DNA from: Tillandsia leiboldiana
Lineage: Eukaryota > Streptophyta > Magnoliopsida > Poales > Bromeliaceae
Direction of reading: 5' to 3'
NCBI GenBank assembly: GCA_029204045.2
Contig: CM055064.1
Location: 2,404,353-2,468,352, forward strand
DNA length: 64,000 nt
A program made the position numbers and the translations under genes. The notes under the pieces were generated by a model that made no database searches, was not told where the DNA came from, and worked only from the letters and a program-made list of their open reading frames with translations. Shown here piece after piece: positions 50,227-59,210 of the stretch. How positions within the stretch are numbered: position 1 is the first letter of the stretch; each line of letters starts with the position of its first letter.

Positions 50227-50305
<79 letters not shown>

Positions 50306-50350
50306 TATAGATATATATATATAAAAGAAGGGTGCCATTTTTATATGTAC

Positions 50351-50398
<48 letters not shown>

Positions 50399-50716
50399 AA
50401 TGAGGTGATGAATCTAAAGAGAATTAGCTCACACAAGATAACAGCAAAAGAGAAAGGAAAGGGAAACAGCATAAAAAAAAAAAGAAAGAAAAGAAAAGAG
50501 AAGAAAAGGAAGAGGACCACCAGGCAAAGCAAATATCAGCTCAGCATGTACTAAATCTATCTAAACATCCTCCTACTCTTCTCTTCTAACTGTTAGATCT
50601 ACCACCACCACTGCAAAATCTCTCCTCATGAGTAGAGCACACACCCAAAAAAAACAGAGACAAGTTATAGCAAAAGAAAACGAATCAGACCCATCTAATT
50701 ATCCTCATCTCATTCC

Positions 50717-50747
<31 letters not shown>

Positions 50748-51065
50748 TCTCTCTCTTCCTCCTTTCAAGAGAGTAGAAACTTGTCGAATTTATTAACTAT
50801 AACTTAGTAGTAAGTAATGTGTACGCGAGATGGAACCTAGCTAGCTACTTGATGAAGAAGGGGGGAGATTAATGAGTAGGAACCTGTTGTTGGCGTACTC
50901 GTAGAGGCGGCCGCGGCTGGAGAAGACGATTAGGGCAACCTCGGCGTCGCAGAGGACGGACAGCTCGTACGCCTTCTTGAGCAGGCCGTTGCGGCGCTTG
51001 CAGAAGGTCACCTGCCGGTTCGTCGTGTTCTCGATCCTCTTGATTTCGATCTTTCCCCTGCCCAT
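40947..51065 (-). CDS. AG: AGAMOUS-like MADS-box transcription factor (C lineage)
   Basis: Eight coding exons on the minus strand: 51065-50884, 47642-47561, 41875-41814, 41744-41645, 41523-41482, 41397-41356, 41243-41083 and 40950-40947. The sizes (182, 82, 62, 100, 42, 42, 161, 4) and phases are those of AG-clade genes, and the product is 224 residues. The MADS domain is at 1-60 (GRGKIEIKRIENTTNRQVTF); the I region carries 'VKATIERYKKAYSDTSNTGS'; the K box is about 89-172; the C-terminal AG motifs I ('DSRNFLQVNLLQ', 198-209) and II ('HYSNHQSTALQLG', 212-224) distinguish C from D lineage. The stop codon is reached 1 nt into a final exon (GG|A TGA), a known AG feature. C-class proteins specify stamens and carpels and end floral meristem growth. 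Introns 2 (3.2 kb) and 3 (5.7 kb) are long; intron 3 holds nested retroelements. The frame is open upstream of the ATG to a splice acceptor at 51120, so an N-terminal extension is possible. Confidence 0.93.
44477..46011 (-). mobile_element. small non-autonomous LTR retroelement nested in the TRIM LTR
   Basis: Two LTRs, 44477-44858 and 45672-46011, share termini TGACGCATGCCAAAACCGCG / TGACGCAGGCCAAAACCGCG and TTTGATTGCRTCA. The flanking duplication CATTT (44472-44476 and 46012-46016) is perfect. A PBS resembling the initiator-tRNA-Met site (TGGTATCATAAGG, minus strand) is at 45657-45669. The 0.8-kb interior has only gag remnants, so reverse transcriptase and integrase are missing. Confidence 0.85.
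45063..45302 (-). pseudogene. retroelement gag remnant
   Basis: A 79-codon frame with 'LIDKIKHIFQYKSVPKDKKTKLVAFRLKG' and 'IWCKQLEK' matches the retrotransposon gag (capsid) pattern 'F-Y--VP---K--L-A--L-G-A--WW--L'. The zinc knuckle and pol regions are absent. Frames upstream (to about 45600 on the minus strand) contain further interrupted gag-like sequence. Confidence 0.6.
47643..50883 (-). promoter_or_regulatory. long intron 2 of the AG-like gene with candidate control motifs
   Basis: In AG genes the intron after the MADS exon holds the floral enhancer. On the minus strand here: CCAATCA (49299-49305) and CCAATCG (49256-49262), the paired CCAAT-type motif of AG introns, in a GC-richer island (49240-49350); LEAFY-type CCAATGG at 49459-49465 and 49839-49845; and a WUSCHEL-type TTAATGG at 48948-48954. 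Low-complexity tracts, (TA)n at 50231-50303 and 50357-50382 and GA-rich 49715-49790, fill other parts. The regulatory role is inferred from family knowledge plus motif matches. Confidence 0.55.
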
Positions 51066-51120
51066 CTTCTCCGATTGCTGCTCCAGCGTCTCTCCCTCCG
51101 TCGTCGTCGCGCGCTTCTTC

Positions 51121-51176
51121 TGAGAAACAAAAATGAACAAGATAAGCCCGTCAATCGGAAGGACACAGGATTTTTC

Positions 51177-51222
<46 letters not shown>

Positions 51223-51396
51223 GTATATGTATATGTATGTATATGTGTGTGTGTATTAATTGGGTTGTAACTCCAATTGGGTAGTGGTTGAAAGTGGGAT
51301 CTGAGGATGAAGAAAAACAAAACAAAAAAAAGAAAGAAAAAGAAGGTGATCATTTTTTAAGTGCTTGCTTGTGATCTTTTCGGCTCTTTTCCTTAC
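51121..51396 (-). other. probable 5'-leader intron of the AG-like gene
   Basis: A CCCA|GTAAGG donor at 51396 and a TTTCTCAG acceptor ending at 51120 bound a stretch with (TA)n and A/T-rich sequence. AG genes usually carry a first intron ahead of the MADS exon. The leader exon would lie at about 51397-51545. Confidence 0.5.
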
Positions 51397-51570
51397 TGGG
51401 GTCTAAGATCGGAAGGCGGCGAAGAAAGTTTGAGGAAAGTGAAAGAATGACAATTCTAGCTAGAGGGTGTGTGCGCCCTTGCTCTCTCTCTCTCTCTCTC
51501 TTATTTTAATTTTCCTCCTCTATAGATTCATGGAATGGTAAGGGCTTGCTTTTGGGTATGAGATGGTAGT

Positions 51571-51580
51571 GATATTTATA
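51571..51580 (-). promoter_or_regulatory. TATA box candidate of the AG-like gene
   Basis: TATAAATATC on the minus strand, about 35 bp ahead of a GC/CT-mixed leader with a (GA)n tract (51481-51500). A tiny upstream frame (ATGAATCTATAG) would lie in the leader. Confidence 0.5.
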
Positions 51581-53025
51581 GAAGCTTGGAGCCCAAAAGC
51601 TCCCACTTTCCTTCCACTTCCTCTTCTTCCTCAGCCCTCCACTCTTTGATTCCTCCCCTCTCAATCTATGGCCCTATGAACTTGCGTGCGTAGAGCATCA
51701 AATGCAAAGGAAGGAGAAGGACTAGTTATTATTAAGTGAGGCATCCATTACCATCAGACTCATGGGCAGGATTATGGGGGTGAGGAGTGGGGACTAGAGA
51801 GAGAGAAGAGAGAGAGAGGGAGAGAGAGAGGAGAAAGGGACTGAGAGAAAGGGATTATTAATAGGGTGTGAATAAGAAGAATTGGGTCTTTGTGACGAGT
51901 TGAGTTCAAAATTAACATGCTACAGAAAAGTAACACAAAGTATGGGGTTGAGATGGAGAGATAGAGAGAGTGTGTGACAGTGCTCGCGCGCGTGTGTGCA
52001 TGTGTGCGTGTGTAAAACGTGAGGGGCTTAATTCCATGGTCAATTTGTTTCTTTCCCTTAGGCTTTTATCTTTACATTCACATATGATTTTGGCCTTTGA
52101 TCTTACAGTTACTGGGGAATTTAACTAGGAATGTGATGCTTTGTGCATCCTACCTAGCAACTACATATCTCAAAACAGTTATTGAGCCTTATGACACAAG
52201 AGAGGGGCAACTCCCATGTGAACCCTGTTCTCCATAGCGCCCCCCCCCCCCCCCCCCCCCCCCCCCAACTTCAAAATCTTTTCCTCATTTATGTTGATAT
52301 TGAGAGCTTGCACAAGGTGTTCTAATGTCCAATTTATTCACCCTTCCTTTCAGTTCATGGACCCTAGTTAGCTCCCCTCCGATGCGATGCCCACTTGCTA
52401 TTTGATCTTCGCGGCCCAATCTGGGCCGTCTCGCACCCCGTATGCGATTTGGGTGCGCACTGTGTATTTTTTGGAACAATTTGAGATAGTTTTAATGACA
52501 TGTTTAAGGATGTGAGCATATGTATAGTGCTCGCTTGATATGTTGCAGTGATGGCGAGGAGGACTTGTCGTTGTTTGATGCTGACCTGCTATCGACGCCA
52601 CCTCACGGCTAAAGAAACGGCCATAACATATTATTGTGCAATGACAAACTAGCAATCTCCTTTTAACTCTTGCACTTTCTCCACTCATCGATATAAGCAT
52701 CGTATTGTTGGACTATATATATCTACTTAGCAATCCTTCAGTAGTCATTTTCTTGATATGCAATTTAAAACGGTTTTTATATATACCATGCCGATATAAA
52801 TTAATTAGGTTAGGAGTGCACGAACAGAAACGAAAAATAACAATCGCAATATAAAAAAGCCATAAAATATATGGAAGAAAATAAAAAACACAAGAATTTA
52901 TGTGAGAAAACTTTTTATAGGAACAAAATCACACACAAAAAATGAAAGATTTCACTATCGGGTAATTAAAGAGATAGTAAAATAATGTTAAAAATACATC
53001 GCAATGAATTGTCTCTAGGACAAAA
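51581..53025. other. AG-like upstream region and intergenic sequence
   Basis: GA-rich tracts (51798-51850) and a CG/GT run (51985-52012) lie in the first 450 bp upstream. A homopolymer of 27 C (52240-52266) follows. No gene is supported in 52267-53025. Confidence 0.45.
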
Positions 53026-53626
53026 TGTAACACCCAAACTTTCTAGAGAGTCACCCATTTTAAAACTACGCTAGCTCTAGTACTATAACTCTCTTAACCT
53101 CTTGGGTCTAACCACCATCCAAAATGCTATAATCGGGTTAAAAAGTTTAGCCCTATTATTTTCTTTATATATTGGACTATTTCAAATACCGGGGGTATCA
53201 CATTCCTCTCTCCTTTAAGCCATACTCGTCAGGCTTAGACACACTCACAAACACCCGTCGATGTGAGATTTATCTCGCTAGCTTTAGCCGACCTTATGAG
53301 GAGCCACGTTCCACCCACAACGGTCATCAGCCGGAGAACTGCGCTCTACCCGTTGCATAACCTAAGCTCAGCCAAGACTCATCTCACATTTTCGGCTGAT
53401 AATTGATTCTAATATCAATTGTAACACCCAAACTTTCCATAGGGTCACCCATCCTAATATTACTCTAGTTTTAACACGCTTAACTCTCTTATCCTACTGA
53501 TCGTCCCTAACGCAAGTGGCAAAGGACTTGGTGGTTGGTACTGGAGGTTCCGAGTTCGAAACCTAGTTGCTTTATATTTCCAGGTAAGTGGTAGCATGCT
53601 ATCTTTCTCCCTCTCTCTCTCTCTCT

Positions 53627-53664
<38 letters not shown>

Positions 53665-53773
53665 TTTCCTCTTGGGCCTAACCATCACCCAAAATACTAT
53701 AGCCGGGTTAAGAGCTTTAGCCCTATTATTTTCTTTATATATTGGACTATTTCAAATACCAAGGGGTGTCACA
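53026..53773 (-). mobile_element. Cassandra-like TRIM with a SINE in one LTR
   Basis: LTRs at 53026-53202 and 53420-53773 begin TGTAACACCC and end TATCACA/TGTCACA (plus-strand view). The internal region is about 217 bp. The PBS, read on the minus strand next to the second LTR, is TTGATATTAGAATC, a decayed initiator-Met site. Flanks CAAAA/CATAA are a likely 5-bp duplication. LTRs include 5S-like blocks. The second LTR is expanded by the SINE at 53496-53660. Confidence 0.8.
53496..53660 (+). mobile_element. SINE with tRNA-like promoter, inserted in a TRIM LTR
   Basis: Flanked by CTCTTATCCT (53486-53495) and CTCTTTTCCT (53661-53670), a 10-bp duplication with one change that interrupts a known LTR. 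It has an A-box-like segment (GCAAGTGGCAAAGG) and a B-box GAGTTCGAAACC about 40 bp later. The 3' part reads GGTAAGTGGTAGCATGCTAT, then (CT)n and (TA)n. No coding capacity. The tail block GGTAGCATGCTA is shared with the LINE family of this window. Confidence 0.7.
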
Positions 53774-54030
53774 CATAAAAAGAAAAAAAATATTTCTTAG
53801 AATTAAGGTTTCTTTCCATTGGTCTGAGCCATCCGTTGGCCATCACAAATATTTATTTAATTTTTTCAAATCGTTTTCCAAATTTTGTCGTACCACGAAA
53901 GTATCGGCGAATCAAGAGTATAAAATAAAAAATGATAACCAAATTTCGAGAAATTAATATTTAACAAATTATGAGTATTGCTCACGATTGTTACTATCTT
54001 TTTCCCTTCAATTTGGAGTGAAAATATATA

Positions 54031-54775
54031 TTTTTTTGAAAAAAAGGTAGCACGCTATCTGCTTCATTCATCACGCAAGTGAATTAGGCAACAAGGGTGA
54101 GCGAGACAGCAGGGTCTCGAGCAAAGCAGAGCAAAAAAAAAAAAAAAAAAACATTTTCGCCCTCACGTCAGATCCTTCCACATAAACACATTTCTATTAG
54201 CCCATCTTACAGCGCACAATGGATCAGTATTGGCTTGCCGAAAAATCGTTTTGTTTCTGACCGCCCAAATCACCGCCCAAGATACCGACAAATAGGTAAA
54301 TAGCTTTGAGCTTACAACATCCCCCCGGTTGTCATCCGCCTCTCCCATACGCTCCTAACTTCTACCTCGTCTTCCTCGATCAAGATGGCCTCATTGTACG
54401 TCCCCAAGACGAACTGCGCAAAAACGCATCTTACGAAGAGATGATCAATTATCTCTTCCTCACAGCCGCAATACACACAAACCATATTCCCCACCCACCC
54501 TCTCTTAACCAGGTTATCTAATGTTAGCAGACGTCGTTTGAGCACCAACCACAAGAGAATTTGAACTTTGAGCGGCATCCGGAGGCTCCAAAGCCTCCCG
54601 GCATACAAGTCTCTAATACCTCCGTCATTAAGAGTCAAGTAGGTAGACTTAATCGTAAACAATCCCTTTTCGTGCCAACGCCAAATCACCCCGTCGCTAT
54701 CCTCCCCCAGAGTGACATCCGTCAATAACTCCTTTAATTGTTGAACGTCTCTAAGCTCCCTTGTCTCCCTCCCTC
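54031..54775 (-). mobile_element. LINE 3' fragment with zf-RVT region
   Basis: The minus strand carries an open stretch (54725-54312) with 'GVIWRWHEKGLFTIKSTYLTL', 'LYAGRLWSLRMPLKVQILLW' and C-x2-C / H-x4-C zinc residues ('CVYCGC', 'IDHLFVRC'), then 'RNKTIFRQ'. The 3' UTR with GGTAGCACGCTATC and poly-A (poly-T at 54031-54037) follows. The reverse-transcriptase core is lost by 5' truncation near 54775. No target duplication was found. Confidence 0.75.
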
Positions 54776-54779
54776 CCCC

Positions 54780-56245
54780 CGGTGTGATGTCAATCTATTC
54801 ACTTGTTTATACATCAAGGCTGAGAATCCTATTCTATCATCTAATTTAAGATAATCATACATTAATTTGATATGGTTAATTATTCAGCCACAAACCTTGT
54901 TGCTTTTCTTATATAGTTGCCTAGGTTTTAGAGTTTAAGAGGCTTCTTACTACCTATGTAGAAAGTCATCATACCATTTTAGTTTGGCTGGTTTTCAATT
55001 TATTTGGATATTCTAGTACCTTTGCTATTAAAATCATGGGTTAATCACATATGGTTCCTTGTAAATTAAGAATAGAAAATATATTCATATAAGATTTAAG
55101 TTATCAAATTTATTCCTCCAAAAGTCCTCTCATTTGCAAATATATCTTTTTGTTATCAAAATTTAGATAATTATGTGTTAAAAAAGTTAACCACAGTTAG
55201 TTAATGTGTAAAATAATTTTTTTACACATTATATATATAATTTGTATTTCAATATTGAGTTTCGTTTTCACCCTCTTCTCTTTATCCATGGCGATGGCGG
55301 TGACAACGTCAAAGATCATGCCCTCGGCCGTGGCAAAAATGAGGTACGCCATATGTACTGCGGCAAAAGCAATGAGAGAAAGAAAGAAAGATAGATAGTT
55401 TTTTACATGAACAAATTTGTTAGAGTAAAATAGTTATTATATACATCCACCATTAAAAAACTAACAGTGAATCAAACGATATGGACATATGTGAACGAAG
55501 CAGAACTTTTGAATGGATATATTTGCAAACCAGAAAATTTTTGAAGAAAAAAATCTGATCACTTAAGTTTTTGTAGTGATTTATCTATTATTTGATACTT
55601 TTGTAGGAATATGTAGGAAATTAATCTTAAATTCATTAATAAAATCCTAGTTCAGGTGTTGCACTTAGTTCTACACTAGGAATTGCTGGACCTTGCTAAT
55701 CCTTGTTCACAAAAGAAACTTGATAAGAGGAAATCAAAAGTCAAAAACTTCATCATTAATTGAATCCATAGATGTTTTGCAATATTAGAAAACCAATTTT
55801 AGATTTACTTCTAGTAGCAACCAAATTACCAACAAATGTAATTATGTAAAATGCAGTTATGCTAAAACATTAATCCAAAAATCATTTAGGGAACTTCGAT
55901 TAGTTGAGTGTAGTCAACAAATAAGGTTACTTAAGAGAAACGAAAAGAATAGGAAAGAAAAGAAAGGTTTCAAAATACATATCAAGCCCTATGATGCTCT
56001 TTCGGGTCCTTTCTCGCATGATCAGTTCAAATCAAGAGTTAAATTCAGGATTTTGATTCTAATATCTGTGTGAAATCTGTCTCTGTGTCCAACATGTATA
56101 CCTTCTAAGAGTTAAATTGATCTCCACTGAAGTATGTAACCATACAATTTTTATTTAATTAGTAACTAAAAAGGCCAAATACATACAAACTTTTTTTTTT
56201 TTTTTGAAGGGTTAATAGTAGAGCATGTTCTTCGAATATGTTGAA
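54780..56245. other. AT-rich intergenic sequence
   Basis: No gene or recognised repeat. Confidence 0.45.
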
Positions 56246-56894
56246 CCTGTTGGGAATCTAGTACTCACCTTGGTACCAGATTTTGTGAATTCAAAATCCA
56301 CTCTAATACCGACTATTAATTATTGATCTGATACTTGCTTCGATACCCAACATAAACTAGAACCAACACAACCACAAAAAGAAAAAAAAATTAAAATATA
56401 AAATGCGTGTGAAATAAGATTCATTAACCAAGAGAAGAATTACACTCGACTTCTCTTCTATACAAAGTAGTTTCAACCCGAGCCTTCTTTCTGAATCTCT
56501 CTCACCATTCTCTCGTTTTCTATAAACACATAAGACTTCTATTTGGACGCACCCGTGCACTAGGTACATCCAAAATTATGGACACCTTGGTCATGCCATA
56601 TGTGGCTCAGCCATACCACCATCACCTAATAATAGCACATATGCTATATTTATATCTTATATCAAAAGATTTTCAAATCCTAGTTTAATTAGATTTCTAC
56701 TCTAATAAATATTTAAATCTTAATAAATTTATCTCCAACAGATTTATATATTTATCATAATCGAGTTCAATTACAAATCTAACTAAATCCTAACAATCTT
56801 CATCTTGGTTCAATTTGTAATCTTCAATCGTTGCGTCGAACTGATCACGCAAGCTCCACCGTGAGCTTGTTTTCGCCACTCGATGTTGCCGCAT

Positions 56895-58019
56895 TCACCG
56901 CTCCAACTTGAGTGATTGTGCCTCCGCAAACTTTTGGAACTCCTGTTCACAACGTCCGAGTTCCCGGGTTTGTTCGCCTTTGTTGGGGCAGAAAATGTCG
57001 GTTGCCCATCGGCCCCGGGTGTTCGTTTGACCCTCTGAGATGTGATGCGGCGCGTGCCAATGGATCAAGCGATCAGGCCGAGAAGGGATATGCACGGCCG
57101 GATTCTTCTCACTGACACTCTCGCGACCGTCCAACTTAGATTAGCCGAATCGGGATATGGAGATAGAGAGAAGGCTGAGTCCGCCCTAGAGTAGCCGACT
57201 CAGGTGGTAGAGATAATAATTTGACACAGCTGATGAGCCGATTAATGCTTTGTATTGCTTAGAAAAGGGGATACATGGAAGAGAAAAGAGAAGAAATTAC
57301 AAATAAGCCTACTCTTAGAAAATACGGTAAATCTATCTAGAAAAGTAGTAAATATATGAAAAAGTAGGGAGTGGTCCTGGCTTACGAGGTTGCAGAACCC
57401 CTTCTTCTTCGATAGTTCAGGTATTTATACACTTTCCGAACCATACTTACAGACGCCGATTTTGAAATATTGGTGTGATTTGGGGAGAGTTATCATGAAA
57501 TCCTCAATTACTTCCTTCTGAGTCGAAACTTTCTCAAATAGGATAATAGTCGTTCTTCCGTCCAGGTTCATTCCCTTATTATCGTGTCGAAGTGTGATCT
57601 TCGACACTTTCCAATGCTGGACGCCGCTTGCCGCTTCGGAGTCCGTTGCGAGATTCGCGTCCAAATCTCGCCCTCATTCCTTTTAGAGTCTTTCCTTCTT
57701 TGGCTCGGGCAACCGAAGGTTGACTCTGGCTTCGTCCTTTTCGTCGCTCGATTGGGCGGTCTGATGTTTGTCTTCGGCCGACATAGCTCCTGGATGAGGC
57801 GCAAATCTTTCCGTCGGCTGCTTCTCCTATCGGCTGATGACTTCAGCCGATGGCCTGCATCACGCGCATCGAGCGCAGTGTCCTTACGCGACTGAGATCG
57901 GTCCGGATCGGGACATGAATCTTTCTTCGATCGTCCCTTCCCTTCATTGGTTGATGCTCTTAGCCGACGGTATACGCCACGTGTCGCTCCCTTAAGTAAC
58001 GAAAATTCTGGTCTCAACA
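56895..58019 (-). mobile_element. LTR plus 5' internal fragment of another LTR retroelement
   Basis: On the minus strand it starts TGTTGAGACCAGAATTTTCG at 58019, a typical LTR start. There is a TATA-like TATAAATA near 57429-57422, and an open frame 57134-56895 ('MDGRESVSEKNP...') where a gag start would be. The DNA is GC-richer than the surrounding Copia-like sequence, so it is probably a separate insertion (Gypsy-like). The left boundary and any target duplication are unclear. Confidence 0.4.
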
Positions 58020-58611
58020 ACCTTATACACAATCCGATCTCACTTTCGCATCCTTATAGCTCATGTGAAGTCGAAAAATCATAAACCTTCGAGTCCAACA
58101 CGCCTAGCAAGATCAAATTGTGTTTTAACATCAATCTCTCCCAGTGACGATTGATAATTCAGTGCTTTGATGTCGATCTCTCCCGAAGATCAGTAACCTT
58201 TAGCTATTATACTAATTGTTGGGAATCTAGTACTCGTCATGGTACCAAAGTTTGTGAATCTGCAACCCGCTTTGATACCGACTGTTGTTGATCCGGTACT
58301 TGCTCCGATACCAGTTGTTGGGGATTCCGCAACAAAAGCGTCAAATGGGGTTTTTATAAAAAACCCGTCTCCTCAATAAAAACTAGAACTGACATAACCA
58401 TAAGAAGAGAAAAAAATTAAGCAGAAAATACGTTGAAAAAAGATTCATTAACCAAGAGAATAATTACACCTGACTTCTCTTCTACACGGAGTAGTTTCAA
58501 CTCGAGCTCTCTTCCTGAATCTCTCTCTTTTCTCGTATTCTATAAACATAGAATATTTTTCTCTTTGGATGCACTTGTGCATTAGATGCATCCAAAATTA
58601 TAAATATCTTG

Positions 58612-59144
58612 TATGACGCCCCACTTCCGAGAAGGCCACCCATCCTAGAACTACTCTGGTTCTAGCACACAACCCTCTTAACCTTTTGGGCCTAGCCACC
58701 ATCCAAAATGCTATAGCCGGGTTAAGAAGTTTAGCCATATTTATACTTTATATATATGATGTCACATACCTCTCCTCTTTAAGCCCTAACGTTCTCGTCA
58801 GGCTCAGGCAAACTCATAAGCACTAGGCGATGTGAGGCTTCTCTCGCTAGCCTTAATCGACTTTGTGGAGGCCGCGTTCCACTCACAACAGTCATTATCC
58901 CGAGAGTCGTGCTCTGCCCGTTGTATAATCCAGGCTCAGGCGAGACTCATCTCACACTTCTGACTGATGATCGGCTCTAATACCAACTGTGATACCCCAC
59001 TTCCCAGGGGATCACCCATCCTTGAACTACTCTAGTTCTAGCACGCTCAACCCTCTTAACCTTTTAGTCCTTACTACCATCCAAAATGCTATAGTCGGGT
59101 TAAGAGGTTTAGCCCTATTTATACCTTATATATAGTATGTTACA
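58612..59144 (-). mobile_element. complete Cassandra-like TRIM
   Basis: LTRs at 58612-58769 and 58988-59144; perfect 5-bp duplication TCTTG at 58607-58611 and 59145-59149. The PBS on the minus strand next to the second LTR is TTGGTATTAGAGCC, close to the initiator-tRNA-Met complement. The LTR part 58988-59063, reverse-complemented, contains GGATGGGTGATCCCCTGGGA and GTTGAGCGTGCTAGAACTAG, closely matching the 3' half of plant 5S rRNA (box A and box C region). That is the hallmark of Cassandra elements. No coding capacity. Confidence 0.88.
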
Positions 59145-59210
59145 TCTTGGATATGCCATATGGGTGTGGCTCAGCCATACCACGACCACCAAATAATAAC
59201 AACACATATG

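Noticed and set aside
50231..50303. Open frames of repeated Tyr-Ile residues over (TA)n tracts (here and at 7335, 23299, 51180, 53588)
   Set aside because: Translations of microsatellites, not genes.
50841..51353. MADS-box protein starting at an upstream Met near 51353 ('MITFFFFLFF...')
   Set aside because: This stretch translates low-complexity and (TA)n DNA and is separated from the MADS exon by a splice acceptor at 51120.
58988..59063. A genuine 5S rRNA gene
   Set aside because: Only part of the 5S sequence is present and it lies within the LTR of a TRIM element, as in Cassandra elements.
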